Position numbers and translations under genes: made by a program
Assembly: GCA_022510905.1 (NCBI GenBank)
Contig: JAFLSN010000001.1
Span: 1 to 64,000 of the forward strand
Direction: 5' to 3'
Length of the DNA stretch: 64,000 nucleotides
From: Treponema sp.
GTDB taxonomy: Bacteria; Spirochaetota; Spirochaetia; Treponematales; Treponemataceae
Shown here: positions 34,690 to 44,385 of the stretch, in pieces
Layout: each line of letters opens with the position of its first letter
Numbering within the stretch: the stretch's first letter is position 1
Notes under the pieces: generated by a model
Databases searched by the model: none
What the model was told of the DNA's origin: nothing
What the model saw: the letters and a program-made list of their open reading frames with translations, nothing else

Positions 34690-35351
34690 TATTGGGCCTC
34701 CTTTTCAGCATAAAAGTCGGACAGATTCTGTGCAGCGCCTTCAAGCATTACAATTTTGCGAGCATAGAACAAATCATGGGCGCGCAAACGATTGAATGAC
34801 AAAAAATGTACATTGCGCAAATTCCGACCAGCTTGTTTGATGAGCTTGTCATCATCTTTAAGCAGAATAACAGTGCGCGTTTTTTTTGCAGCCTGTAAAG
34901 GTTTTTCGCCCTGCGTAAGGTTGGTAAGAATTTTTACCAAGTCCTTGGTTTTGCCGCTTTCGATTGTAAAATCTTCAACCACAGTCACACGGTCTGCCTG
35001 TGCCTGCAAACTCAAAATAGTTTTCATGGCCAGACGTTTTTCCTTTTTTGGAATCGCATAGCTGTAATCACGCGGTTTAGGGCCAAAAATGGTACCGCCA
35101 CCGACCATAATCGGAGACTTCTTATCACCGCGACGGGCATTACCTGTTCCCTTCTGTTTATAGGGCTTGGCGTTTGAACCATGCACTTCCGCACGGGTTT
35201 TTGTGCAGGCCGTGCCCACACGCATATTGGCTAATTCGTTAGTGATGGCGTAGTAGATAACATCTTCGTTTATCGGGAGACCGAAAATCTTATCATCAAG
35301 ATTGATTGTCCTGAGCTCTTTACCATCGATTGAATAGACTTTCTTTTCCAT
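34689..35351 (-). CDS. rplD: 50S ribosomal protein L4
   Basis: The protein has 220 residues with the tunnel-loop segment [20 protein letters not shown] and [20 protein letters not shown]. In E. coli L4 represses the S10 operon; here the leader it would act on has not been identified. The N-terminus [14 protein letters not shown] is typical. Confidence 0.95.
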   Translation of the reverse strand: MEKKVYSIDGKELRTINLDDKIFGLPINEDVIYYAITNELANMRVGTACTKTRAEVHGSNAKPYKQKGTGNARRGDKKSPIMVGGGTIFGPKPRDYSYAIPKKEKRLAMKTILSLQAQADRVTVVEDFTIESGKTKDLVKILTNLTQGEKPLQAAKKTRTVILLKDDDKLIKQAGRNLRNVHFLSFNRLRAHDLFYARKIVMLEGAAQNLSDFYAEKEAQ

Positions 35352-35365
35352 ACTATTCCTCGACC

Positions 35366-35986
35366 TTATTTCTTCACAGCAGCACGAACAATGAGCATGC
35401 AGTCTCGCGCTCCAGGAACTGCACCGCGCACCAAGAGCACATTCAACTCAGGGTCCACTTTTACAACCTTCAAATTCTGGACAGTCACACGGTCACAACC
35501 CATATGACCTGCCATTTTTACACCTTTGAGTGTGTGTCCCGGTGTAGTACAAGCTCCTGTACCACCCGCTTCGCGATGGAATTTTGAACCGTGACTTGCA
35601 CGTCCACCGTGGAAGCCCCAACGCTTCATAACACCCTGAAAGCCTTTGCCTTTTGAAGTAGCGGTTACATCGATAAAGCGCACTGTGTTAAACAGCTCAA
35701 CACCAATCTGGTCGCCAACTTTTACCTCTCCTTCAAAATCACGGAATTCTTTTAAGTGGCGTTTTGGGGCAATGTTTTCGGGAAACTGCTTTGCGTATGG
35801 CTTGGTGATTTTGTTCTTTTTTAAGTCTTCGAGACCAAGCACCACGGCGTTGTATCCACACTTTTCCTTTGTTTTTGTGGCAATGACTGTATTAGGTTCA
35901 ACGTGGATCACGGTTACTGGTGTCAGATTACCGTTTTCGTCAAAAACCTGGGTCATGCCCACTTTTTTTGCCATCAGACCTTTCAT
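35366..35986 (-). CDS. rplC: 50S ribosomal protein L3
   Basis: The protein has 206 residues, starts KGLMAKKVGMTQVFDENGN and has the W-loop FQGVMKRWGFHGGRASHGS near the peptidyl-transferase centre. AAGGAG lies before the ATG. A 111-nt structured gap separates it from rpsJ. Confidence 0.95.
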   Translation of the reverse strand: MKGLMAKKVGMTQVFDENGNLTPVTVIHVEPNTVIATKTKEKCGYNAVVLGLEDLKKNKITKPYAKQFPENIAPKRHLKEFRDFEGEVKVGDQIGVELFNTVRFIDVTATSKGKGFQGVMKRWGFHGGRASHGSKFHREAGGTGACTTPGHTLKGVKMAGHMGCDRVTVQNLKVVKVDPELNVLLVRGAVPGARDCMLIVRAAVKK

Positions 35987-36097
35987 CTGAAACTCCTTGT
36001 AGAATGAACGACCGGTGCCGTTCTTCTTTCGGTCGCCATCCCCGATCCAGGGGACCGTTACCGTTTATTTGCAGAAACGCTCCGCAATATGGAACGG
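35987..36097 (-). promoter_or_regulatory. Structured leader between rpsJ and rplC
   Basis: This gap is much longer than the others in the operon. On the minus strand it can fold into CGGTCCCC...GGGG...ACCG and then GAACG-gcaccggt-CGTTC just before the rplC ribosome site. It might be a translational control site for L3/L4 synthesis or a processing site. No protein is encoded. Confidence 0.35.
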
Positions 36098-36406
36098 TTA
36101 CTGTTTGATTTCTACCGCAACACCGGCAGGCAGCTCCAACTTCATCAGCGAATCCATCACTTCGGAAGTGGGCTCGTAAATATCAATAAGGCGCTTATGA
36201 GTACGCATTTCAAACTGTTCACGTGACTTTTTGTTTACAAAAGGTGAACGAAGAACGGTTATCTTGTTGATTCTGGTTGGCAGCGGAATAGGGCCCGAAA
36301 CCTTCGCCCCTGCTTTCTGCACCTGCTGCACAATGTCCCGTGCACTCTGATCGATAAGCGCCACGTCAAAGGCGCGGAGGCTTACACGAATCTTGCCGTT
36401 TGCCAT
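36098..36406 (-). CDS. rpsJ: 30S ribosomal protein S10 (NusE)
   Basis: The protein has 102 residues: [40 protein letters not shown] and the signature [16 protein letters not shown]. It also acts with NusB in antitermination. Of two adjacent ATGs the second (36404-36406) has AGGAG at the better distance of 6 nt. It follows tuf. Confidence 0.95.
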   Translation of the reverse strand: MANGKIRVSLRAFDVALIDQSARDIVQQVQKAGAKVSGPIPLPTRINKITVLRSPFVNKKSREQFEMRTHKRLIDIYEPTSEVMDSLMKLELPAGVAVEIKQ

Positions 36407-36461
36407 CATTTTCTCCTGTCGAGTGGCGTGGAAACAAAATACTCCACGCCACTCATTCAAA

Positions 36462-37649
36462 CTACTCGATAATCTTGGTAACCTGACCAGAAGCGATGGT
36501 GCGACCACCTTCGCGGATAGCCAGCTTCAGACCTTCGTCCATGGCAATCGGGTGAATCAGCTCACCGATGATTTTTACGTTGTCACCGGGCTTTACCATT
36601 TCGGTTCCGGCATCCAGATTCACAGTACCAGTGATGTCTGTGGTGCGGAAGTAGAACTGCGGACGGTAACCGCTGAAGAACGGGCTGTGGCGGCCACCTT
36701 CTTTCTCTGAAAGCACGTAAATCTGAGCTTCAAACTTTGTATGGGGCTTGATGCTTCCAGGGGCAGCAAGAACCTGTCCACGGATAACGTCTTTCTTTTC
36801 AACACCACGGAGAAGAATACCAGCATTGTCACCGGCCATGCCTTCCTGCAGGGTCTTGTTGAACATTTCGATACCGGTAACTGTTGAAGACGCGGTGGGG
36901 CGAATACCAACGATTTCAACCGGGTCACCCATATGGACAACACCACGTTCGATACGACCTGTAACAACCGTACCACGTCCAGAAATGGTGAAGATGTCTT
37001 CAATAGGCATAAGGAACGGCTTCTGCTCATCGCGCACGGGGTCATCGAACCAGCTGTCCATGGTAGAGAGCAGCTCTTCAATACACTTGGTATTCTCAGG
37101 ATTGTCAGATTCATTCAATGCCTTGAATGCAGAGCCCTGGATAATCGGAGTGTCTTCGGAGAAACCGTAGCTCTTAAGGGTGTCTTTAACTTCTTCCACA
37201 ACCAGTTCCACCAAATCAGGGTCGTCAACCAAGTCAACCTTGTTAAGGAACACGATAATCTTGGGAACACCAACCTGGCGAGCCAGCAACAAGTGTTCTT
37301 TTGTCTGGGGCATAACTGAATCCGGGGCAGAAACCACGAGGATAGCGCCGTCCATTTGAGCTGCACCAGTAATCATGTTCTTAACATAGTCTGCATGGCC
37401 CGGGCAGTCGATGTGCGCATAGTGGCGCTTGTCTGACTGATACTCAAGGTGACGGCTGTTGATGGTGATACCACGAGCCTTTTCCTCGGGAGCATTGTCA
37501 ATTTCATCGTATTTCAGCAACTTGTCGCCGTACTTTTTTGCGCAGTATGCGGTGATTGCAGCTGAAAGCGTGGTCTTACCATGGTCAACGTGACCGATGG
37601 TACCAACGTTCATGTGAGGTTTAGTTCTTTTGAACTCTTCCTTTGCCAT
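36462..37649 (-). CDS. tuf: Elongation factor Tu
   Basis: The protein has 395 residues and delivers aminoacyl-tRNA to the ribosome. GTPase motifs are GHVDHGKTT (G1), RGITI (G2), DCPGHADY (G3) and NKVD (G4). Domains 2 and 3 are complete and it ends [20 protein letters not shown] lies 6 nt before the ATG. It is the first gene of the S10-type operon; fusA is absent from both ribosomal blocks here. Confidence 0.97.
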   Translation of the reverse strand: MAKEEFKRTKPHMNVGTIGHVDHGKTTLSAAITAYCAKKYGDKLLKYDEIDNAPEEKARGITINSRHLEYQSDKRHYAHIDCPGHADYVKNMITGAAQMDGAILVVSAPDSVMPQTKEHLLLARQVGVPKIIVFLNKVDLVDDPDLVELVVEEVKDTLKSYGFSEDTPIIQGSAFKALNESDNPENTKCIEELLSTMDSWFDDPVRDEQKPFLMPIEDIFTISGRGTVVTGRIERGVVHMGDPVEIVGIRPTASSTVTGIEMFNKTLQEGMAGDNAGILLRGVEKKDVIRGQVLAAPGSIKPHTKFEAQIYVLSEKEGGRHSPFFSGYRPQFYFRTTDITGTVNLDAGTEMVKPGDNVKIIGELIHPIAMDEGLKLAIREGGRTIASGQVTKIIE

Positions 37650-37655
37650 GATTTT

Positions 37656-37684
37656 CTCCTTGCCGCTTCGGTTTTCCGGCGGCA
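37656..37684 (-). promoter_or_regulatory. Hairpin next to the tuf ribosome site
   Basis: On the minus strand TGCCGC-CGG-AAAA-CCG-AA-GCGGCA forms a stable two-part stem directly followed by AGGAG. Its 3' arm touches the Shine-Dalgarno sequence, so folding could limit tuf translation or stabilise the mRNA 5' end. Confidence 0.5.
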
Positions 37685-38220
37685 TATCATATTTCATGTG
37701 TTGCACTTTAAGCCAGAAAATGCCAGTCCTGAAAGGGTGGTGACATTTTCGCATACACACGTAACCAATAAAATGAGATGAATTGATAGATAAGGAAACG
37801 GCAAGACAAACCGAGTTTGCCTTGCACTGCTCCATCATATTCGGAACAGCTGGCCGGTACCACCTATCATCATCAACTGCACGTGACGACTGGTTTGGCA
37901 TCGCGGACCCTTTTGACTTGCATTGCGCAAGCACTGCCAGAACCCGAGCAACTTATCATAAATCCATAAACCCACCAACGGCAGATTCAAGCATGCACGG
38001 GTGTGCAAACCTGAAGACCACAACTACACAGCCAACTTTACGGTTTGCACCAGACTTATTACAGTCCGTCTAACATCTCAAAGAACCCTGCTGCAATATG
38101 CAGACATCTCCCACACAGGGGATAGCAGTGCTGTAGTTATATACTTTTTAAAAGAATTAGGCAAGGGGAATTTAACAAAAAACGTCAAATTTATGCTGAA
38201 TTCCTTAAAAACTGCCGACA
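37685..38220. other. Long tuf upstream region
   Basis: No gene is seen. A candidate minus-strand promoter lies at 38136-38164 (TTGCCT, 17-bp spacer, TATAAC) and would give a leader of about 480 nt. A TATGAT hexamer at about 37684-37689 is closer but has only a poor -35. Short open frames on both strands lack ribosome sites and family character. Confidence 0.4.
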
Positions 38221-38870
38221 AAACCAACGCAACCAAGATGCATAAGCAAGGCTTCAAGCCGGGAACTGGCCCCGCAGAAGCATAGTATGAACCCATTCCG
38301 CATGAATCACTTGGAACAGGGTTTAACCAGCGACAAGGCAAAGAATTACAACACAAAATAAGCTCAGGATTCTCTTATGCTTCAAGAACGATACAGGCGG
38401 CAGACATCTGCGGAGCAAACATGAGTACCGTGAACCGTTACCACAATATTCAGCACAGGGCAATCCTAGGTGAGAGCATCTGCGGGTGAGGATGGGGAGA
38501 CAGGTCAAGTGCAAGCGCACTCTCGGGCAAGGTACCAGCGTCCAGCCTGCCAAAACGTGGTGATGGTGCTGGAATGCTCCATGTAAGCGCCCAGCGATTT
38601 ACAGTGACAGGTGGAAGGCATATGGAAGCCCCTGCCTAAGTGACTACAGGCACTACCGCGTGGGCACGGGGAGCTCAGCCGCACCTATCACTGATACTTG
38701 TGGCACATTCACCACTGGTGAACCTGTTGCAGTCATGCTGTACTTTAAGGATTGCGGGCAAGGGTATTACCACCGCAACGATGATTTTCTGCCCCGTATC
38801 AAGAAGTTATGCAAAAAAACTAGTATTGATTAGGAAATGTTTGGCTCTTAGCCAGTCAAGAGCCTTTGTC
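38221..38870 (+). repeat. Large dispersed repeat, copy R1
   Basis: About 650 bp aligns with 53669-54450. It opens with a complete short repeat (38221-38309: AGCAAGGCTTCAAGCCGGGA to CCGCATGAATCA). Next come GGCAGACATCTGCGG, CGTGAACCGTTACCACAA and CTACAGGCACTACCGCGTGG, and it closes with TCAAGAGCCTTTGTC. A three-unit 24-bp minisatellite lies at 38661-38731. No reading frame is conserved between the two copies. It separates rpsG from tuf. Confidence 0.75.
38661..38731. repeat. 24-bp minisatellite inside R1 (three units)
   Basis: Three adjacent units of 23-24 bp occur, for example TTCACCACTGGTGAACCTGT plus TGCA. The equivalent place in R2 has six units. Confidence 0.6.
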
Positions 38871-38976
38871 AAAAAAAGCCCGACACAAACCCAAACATGC
38901 CATGCCAACTCCAATGAACCTGCCCTGCCGAGCAGCGGCAGACCCGAAGCTTTTGATACAGCGACATCCTGCTGTA

Positions 38977-39010
38977 TCAAAAAACAAACCCCGCCAAACA
39001 AGACGGGGTT
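38977..39010 (-). terminator. Terminator after rpsG, followed by a second hairpin
   Basis: On the minus strand AACCCCG and CGGGGTT pair around a 10-nt loop and are followed by TGTTTTTTG. A second perfect 12-bp stem (TTTTGATACAGC / GCTGTATCAAAA, 38951-38982) comes next. It ends the rpoBC-rpsLG transcript. Confidence 0.8.
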
Positions 39011-39029
39011 CAAGCAGTCAGCAACACAC

Positions 39030-39500
39030 CTACCAACGATAATGCGCAAAGGCTTTGTTGGCTTCGGCCATTTTGTGGGTATCTTCCTTTTTTTTGTAGG
39101 CGGAACCCGTATTGTTATACGCATCAAGCAGCTCCGAGGCAAGCGTTTCTGCCATGCCATGACCCGAGCGGTTGCGTGCAGCGGCAATCATCCAGCGCAT
39201 GGCCAGCGCTTCACGGCGGCTGTCGCGGATTTCAATAGGCACCTGATAAGTGGCACCACCCACGCGGCGACTTTTTACTTCCACCATGGGTTTTACATTG
39301 TCGAGCGCCTTCAAAAATACTTCGAGCGGATCCTTGTCGGTCTTGCCTTTCAGCTTGTCAAATGCTTCGTATACAATTTTGGTGCAGATTGACTTTTTGC
39401 CGTCAAGCATCATGCGGGTTACAAATTTAGAAACAACCACGCTGTTGTATTTTTGGTCCGGCATAATCGGACGGTTTACGGATTTTTTATGTCTTCCCAT
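39030..39500 (-). CDS. rpsG: 30S ribosomal protein S7
   Basis: The protein has 156 residues, starts [20 protein letters not shown] and has [20 protein letters not shown] and the C-terminal [13 protein letters not shown]. It is a primary binder of the 16S 3' domain and lines the E site. It is the last gene of its operon; fusA and tuf do not follow it. Confidence 0.96.
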   Translation of the reverse strand: MGRHKKSVNRPIMPDQKYNSVVVSKFVTRMMLDGKKSICTKIVYEAFDKLKGKTDKDPLEVFLKALDNVKPMVEVKSRRVGGATYQVPIEIRDSRREALAMRWMIAAARNRSGHGMAETLASELLDAYNNTGSAYKKKEDTHKMAEANKAFAHYRW

Positions 39501-39516
39501 CTTATTGCCTCCTTAA

Positions 39517-39891
39517 TTATGCCTTGGGTTTCTTTGCGCCATATTTTGAGCGGGCACGTTTGCGTCCGTCAACACCGAGCGTATCTTTTGTACCGCGAAT
39601 AATGTGATAGCGCACACCCGGAAGATCCTTGACACGACCACCGCGCACCAGCACCACTGAGTGCTCCTGCAGGTTGTGGCCAATTCCCGGAATGTAGGCG
39701 GTCACTTCAATGCCGTTGCTCAGACGCACACGGGCAATCTTGCGCAATGCCGAATTAGGCTTTTTAGGGGTCATGGTCATTACACGGGTGCATACTCCGC
39801 GTTTCTGCGGACAGGAATTCAAAGCTGGTGCCTTGGTTCTGTTCGCAGACGAACGACGTCCTTTCCGAATCAACTGGTTTATTGTAGGCAT
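39517..39891 (-). CDS. rpsL: 30S ribosomal protein S12
   Basis: The protein has 124 residues: [40 protein letters not shown] and [17 protein letters not shown]. The lysines at the two classic streptomycin-resistance positions (in PKKPNS and RVKDLPG) are wild type. AAGGAG lies before the ATG at 39889-39891. Confidence 0.96.
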   Translation of the reverse strand: MPTINQLIRKGRRSSANRTKAPALNSCPQKRGVCTRVMTMTPKKPNSALRKIARVRLSNGIEVTAYIPGIGHNLQEHSVVLVRGGRVKDLPGVRYHIIRGTKDTLGVDGRKRARSKYGAKKPKA

Positions 39892-40013
39892 GGGCCTATT
39901 CTCCTTTGTGTTCCGGGCAGCACTCCCGGGCAAAATGAATGAAACCACCATCGGCAGAACAAAAAACTGGTACGTTTTGCCACTGCCGTAGTATAGCAAA
40001 AACAAGTGCACCT

Positions 40014-40043
40014 AGTGTACTGAATTCACCGCCACTCCGTCAA
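40014..40043 (-). promoter_or_regulatory. Internal promoter for rpsL-rpsG
   Basis: TTGACG (40038-40043), an 18-bp spacer and TACACT (40014-40019) on the minus strand lie in the 198-bp gap after rpoC. It would add transcription of rpsL and rpsG separate from rpoBC. Confidence 0.5.
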
Positions 40044-40067
40044 GGGAATTTTTACTGAATTCAGTAC
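40017..40067. repeat. 12-bp inverted repeat around the rpsL promoter
   Basis: GTACTGAATTCA (40017-40028) and TGAATTCAGTAC (40056-40067) are exact inverted copies. The right arm lies within a 14-bp palindrome, TACTGAATTCAGTA. The left arm overlaps the -10 box and the right arm lies upstream of the -35, as an operator pair would. Confidence 0.5.
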
Positions 40068-40089
40068 TCGGCGCTTGCATCGGGTTCAC

Positions 40090-43000
40090 CTAGTCTTCTT
40101 CTCCTTCTATTGAAGACATCATGGGCATTTCATCGGCCTGCATTTCAGAGGCACGCTCACGGCGGCGCTGTTCCAGAATTTCTTCCATTTTGGCATCAAG
40201 GTCTGCCGCAGAAGAATCAGACAGCTTTACATTGTGGTACTGGCGCATACCGGTACCCGCCGGAATCATGTGGCCAATAATCACATTTTCTTTTAGGCCG
40301 TGCAGATTGTCCACAGATCCGGCTATAGCGGCATTGGTCAACACACGGGTGGTTTCCTGGAATGAAGATGCCGAAACAAAAGAATCGGTTGCGAGCGCGG
40401 CCTTGGTGATGCCTTGGAACATGGGCCGCGCAATAGCAGGCTGGCCGCCTTCTTTTATCACGCGCGTGTTTTCCTCGTGGAACGCATACTTGTCAACCTG
40501 CTGCCCGTAGATAAAGCGGGTGTCGCCAACTGAAACAATCTCCACTTTTTTGAGCATCTGCCGGATGATTATACCGATGTGCTTGTCGTTGATTGCAACG
40601 CCCTGCCCACGGTACACATCCTGCACCTGACTCATCAAATATTCCTGCAAAGCGTTTTCACCAAGGATATTCAGAATGTCACGCGGATCTTTTACGCCGT
40701 CACTCAACTCTTCGCCGGCTTTTACAGTGTCACCGTCACGCACGATAAGGCGCTTGGTCATCGGAATCAAGTGAGTGAACTGCTTTCCGTACTCATCCTC
40801 AACAAGAATGGTACGGCGGCCTTTTACGATTTTTCCGAATTTAACGGTGCCTGTAATCTGCGCAAGAACCGCAGGAACCTTGGGTTTGCGGGCTTCAAAC
40901 AGTTCGGTCACACGCGGAATACCGCCAGTAATGTCGTTTGCCTTTGCAGCTTCTTTTGGAATGCTTGCAAGGCGCACTCCGGCCTTGATGCTCTGGTTGT
41001 CGTCTACCAACAGGAATGCGCCGGTAGGCAGGTAGTAGCTGCCTCGTTCGTTGCCATCTTCATCCGTGATGATGACACGAGGCTGGCGCACGTCAAGATG
41101 CAGGTCAGAAATGCGGCGTTCAACCGCACCGGACTGCGAATTGACTTTTTCATCAAGCGTGGCACCGACTATGATATCTTCGTAGTGAATTATGCCGTCC
41201 TGCTCAGCGATTATGGGTTCATTGAATACGTCAAATTCACCCACCACCTGGTCAGTATCGGCAACACTGTTTGGCTGCACAAACGGAGCGTAAATAGTAG
41301 AACCGTTTACAATCACAATTTCCTGGTCATTGCTTGTAATATACACCACATTGTCGGAAATAATGATTCGCCCTGTTTCAGATGCCTTAACTTCGCCAGT
41401 GCCAGTAGAAATCAGAGGAGTGTCTTTGCGCACACGGGAACCATTTTGCACAAGCACCGTGTCGCCAGCAGCAAGTTCGTAGCGGTTGAACAGCTTAGTC
41501 ACATTCATGGAACCTTTGCGTGTAAACAGCCAGTCACCTCTTGCCGTGACAACATGGGTTCCTTTCACACTGCGGATAAGCACTGGGTACTTCATCACAA
41601 TATGATTATCCTTTGTGGTTATTTCCGCAGAAGCGTTGTGGAATGTACGAAGCGTAAGCTGCGTACCCGGCTGACCGATAGACTGTGCAGCAACAGTTCC
41701 CACGGCTTCGCCAATTTCAACAATCTTGTTGCGGGCCAGATCCTTGCCGTAACATTTTACGCAAATGCCGTGCTTGCTTTCGCAGGTAAGTACGGTGCGC
41801 AGCTTTACTTTTTCCACACCGGCGCGGTCAATCTTTTCTGCCAAATCCTCATCGATGTACTGGTTCACATCGCACAGCACTTCACCTGAAACAGGATCTA
41901 TAACGCGCTCAATCGGGTAGTGTCCGGCAATGCGGCTGGCAAGCGATTCAATTACAGTTTCACCATCTTTGATTGCGGTGTAATCAATACCGTTGATAGT
42001 ACCGCAGTCATCTTCGTTGATTACCACATCCTGCGACACATCCACCAGGCGGCGGGTCATGTAACCGGCATCCGCCGTTTTAAGAGCGGTATCTGAAAGT
42101 CCCTTGCGGGCACCGTCAGTTGAGATGAAAAATTCAATAACGGAAAGTCCTTCCTTGAAATTTGAGCGGATGGGCAGTTCAATCAATTTGCCGTTCGGCT
42201 TTGCAACCAAGCCCAGCATCGACGCAAGCTGCGCCGTCTGGCGCTGTGAACCACGCGCACCGGAGTCAACCATCATGTACATGGAATTGAAGCCGTCCTT
42301 ATCCTTGGAGAAAGTTTCCATCATTTTTTTTGCGAGTGCTTCACTTGTATGGTTCCACAAGATGGTAATATTATTGTAGCGCTCATCCTCGGTGGCCTGG
42401 CCCGAAGTAAACTGCTTTATGATTTCTTCTTCCTGCTTGTTAGCTTCGTCAAGCATCTTGCGTTTTTCATCGGGAATAACGATGTCGTCCATGGAAAGGC
42501 TGGCACCGTAGAACGTGGCATTTTTGTAGCCGATTTCCTTAACGGCATCGAGCATTTTGATTGTGAGCCATGGACCATTTGAATGGTAAACGTCTTCGAT
42601 CAGCTTTTTGAGCTTTTTGTCACCCAGCTTTTCGTTGTAGTAATCAACTTCTGGAGGAAGCGATTCATTGAATGAAATGCGCCCTGCCGTGGTAGAAACG
42701 TAGCGGCTGTCATCATCTTTCTGGTCATTGTGAGAAAGGCTGAGCGGTTTTGAAAGCGAAGCCTTGGGAAGCTTGATTAGCGCCTGCCAGTCAATGTTTT
42801 TTGATTCGGCGGCAAGGCGGACTTCATCGGGCGAGCTGAAGATTTTTCCAGTTCCTTTCGCATCAGGTTTGATTGATGTCATGTAGTAGATGCCCAGCAC
42901 CATATCCTGCCTCGGATACACGATGGTGTTGCCGTTCGCAGGATCAAGCAGATTGCGGGCACTGAGCATGAGTGTCCAACATTCCATCTGGGCAGCCTGC

Positions 43001-44385
43001 GTGAGCGGCACGTGGATTGCCATCTGGTCGCCATCGAAGTCAGCATTGAATGCTACGCATGCGAGCGGGTGCAGCTTGATTGCCTTGCCCGGCACAAGCA
43101 CAGGTTCAAAAGCTTGAATACCCAAGCGGTGCAGGGTAGGCGCACGATTCAGCATTACAGGATGCTCGCGCACTACTTCGTCAAGAATTGCATACACCGA
43201 AGCGTTTTCTTCGTCAACAAGCTGCTTGGCGCGCTTGATGTTGGTCACAACACCTTTGTCAACAAGTTTTTTCATGATGAACGGCCGGAACAATTCCAAA
43301 GCCATTTTTTCGGGCAAGCCGCACTGCCACAGCTTAAGCTCGGGGCCCACTACAATGACGGAGCGGCCAGAATAATCGACCCGCTTACCGAGCAGGTTCT
43401 GGCGGAAACGCCCCTGTTTGCCTTTTAGCATGTCGCTGATAGACTTGAGCGGGCGGGCAGAAGAACCACGCACCACACGCTTGCGTTTCGAGTTGTCAAA
43501 CAGCGCATCCACAGCCTCCTGCAACATGCGCTTTTCATTGCGAATGATGATGTCAGGAGCCGAAAGCTGCTGGAGCCGCTTTAAACGATTGTTGCGGTTA
43601 ATCACGCGGCGATACAAATCGTTCAAATCGCTTGTGGCAAAACGGCCACCGTCAAGCTGCACCATCGGGCGCAAGTCTGGCGGAATCACGGGAATTACAT
43701 CCAAAATCATCCAGCTAGCTTTGTTGCTAGACGCGCGGAAATTTTCCACAATCTCTATGCGCTTTAAAAGCCGTTTGTCGCTTTTGAGCCCTTTTTCAAT
43801 CATCTTGGCACGAAGTTCTGCGGCAAGGGCATCAAGGTCGAGATTTTCCAGCAACGTTTTAACGGCTTCAGCACCCATTCCCGCAGTAAAGGAACCACCG
43901 TAACGTTCCTGCGCCTGAAGGAATTCATCCTCCGTGAGCAACTGGTTCTTTTTTAAGTCGGTGTCGCCAGCATCAATCACGATATATTTTTCATAATACA
44001 ATACACTGCGGAGCGCCGCCACCTGCAAGTCAAGAAGAAGTCCCATGCGGCTGGGCACGGAACGGTAATACCAGATGTGGCTTACAGGAGCCGCCAACTC
44101 AATGTGACCAGTGCGTTCACGGCGCACCTTAAAATGGGTAACTTCAACACCACATCTGTCACATATTACCCCTTTGTAGCGCACACTTTTGAACTTACCG
44201 CAATAGCATTCCCATTCCTTGGTAGTGCCAAAAATACGTTCGCAAAAAAGACCGTCGCGCTCGGGACGCAGGGTACGGTAGTTGATGGTTTCCGGTTTTT
44301 TTACTTCACCGTAAGACCAGGCGCGAATTGTTTCTGGCGAGGCCAGCTTTATCTGCAAACTTGCAAAATCCTGAATGTCACGCAT
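40090..44385 (-). CDS. rpoC: RNA polymerase beta' subunit
   Basis: The protein has 1431 residues. The zinc-binding N-terminus ([19 protein letters not shown]), the catalytic [15 protein letters not shown] with three Asp for magnesium, and the second zinc site ([11 protein letters not shown]) are present. The trigger-loop/bridge region [20 protein letters not shown] is also seen. The true start is [10 protein letters not shown] at 44385, with AAGGAGG 6 nt before it, overlapping the rpoB stop by 8 nt. There is no large lineage insertion obvious from the reading. Confidence 0.97.
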   Translation of the reverse strand: MRDIQDFASLQIKLASPETIRAWSYGEVKKPETINYRTLRPERDGLFCERIFGTTKEWECYCGKFKSVRYKGVICDRCGVEVTHFKVRRERTGHIELAAPVSHIWYYRSVPSRMGLLLDLQVAALRSVLYYEKYIVIDAGDTDLKKNQLLTEDEFLQAQERYGGSFTAGMGAEAVKTLLENLDLDALAAELRAKMIEKGLKSDKRLLKRIEIVENFRASSNKASWMILDVIPVIPPDLRPMVQLDGGRFATSDLNDLYRRVINRNNRLKRLQQLSAPDIIIRNEKRMLQEAVDALFDNSKRKRVVRGSSARPLKSISDMLKGKQGRFRQNLLGKRVDYSGRSVIVVGPELKLWQCGLPEKMALELFRPFIMKKLVDKGVVTNIKRAKQLVDEENASVYAILDEVVREHPVMLNRAPTLHRLGIQAFEPVLVPGKAIKLHPLACVAFNADFDGDQMAIHVPLTQAAQMECWTLMLSARNLLDPANGNTIVYPRQDMVLGIYYMTSIKPDAKGTGKIFSSPDEVRLAAESKNIDWQALIKLPKASLSKPLSLSHNDQKDDDSRYVSTTAGRISFNESLPPEVDYYNEKLGDKKLKKLIEDVYHSNGPWLTIKMLDAVKEIGYKNATFYGASLSMDDIVIPDEKRKMLDEANKQEEEIIKQFTSGQATEDERYNNITILWNHTSEALAKKMMETFSKDKDGFNSMYMMVDSGARGSQRQTAQLASMLGLVAKPNGKLIELPIRSNFKEGLSVIEFFISTDGARKGLSDTALKTADAGYMTRRLVDVSQDVVINEDDCGTINGIDYTAIKDGETVIESLASRIAGHYPIERVIDPVSGEVLCDVNQYIDEDLAEKIDRAGVEKVKLRTVLTCESKHGICVKCYGKDLARNKIVEIGEAVGTVAAQSIGQPGTQLTLRTFHNASAEITTKDNHIVMKYPVLIRSVKGTHVVTARGDWLFTRKGSMNVTKLFNRYELAAGDTVLVQNGSRVRKDTPLISTGTGEVKASETGRIIISDNVVYITSNDQEIVIVNGSTIYAPFVQPNSVADTDQVVGEFDVFNEPIIAEQDGIIHYEDIIVGATLDEKVNSQSGAVERRISDLHLDVRQPRVIITDEDGNERGSYYLPTGAFLLVDDNQSIKAGVRLASIPKEAAKANDITGGIPRVTELFEARKPKVPAVLAQITGTVKFGKIVKGRRTILVEDEYGKQFTHLIPMTKRLIVRDGDTVKAGEELSDGVKDPRDILNILGENALQEYLMSQVQDVYRGQGVAINDKHIGIIIRQMLKKVEIVSVGDTRFIYGQQVDKYAFHEENTRVIKEGGQPAIARPMFQGITKAALATDSFVSASSFQETTRVLTNAAIAGSVDNLHGLKENVIIGHMIPAGTGMRQYHNVKLSDSSAADLDAKMEEILEQRRRERASEMQADEMPMMSSIEGEED

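Noticed and set aside
38951-38982. Second terminator of the rpsG operon
   Set aside because: The 12-bp palindrome is perfect but has no T run beyond it in the minus direction; it may only reinforce the terminator before it.
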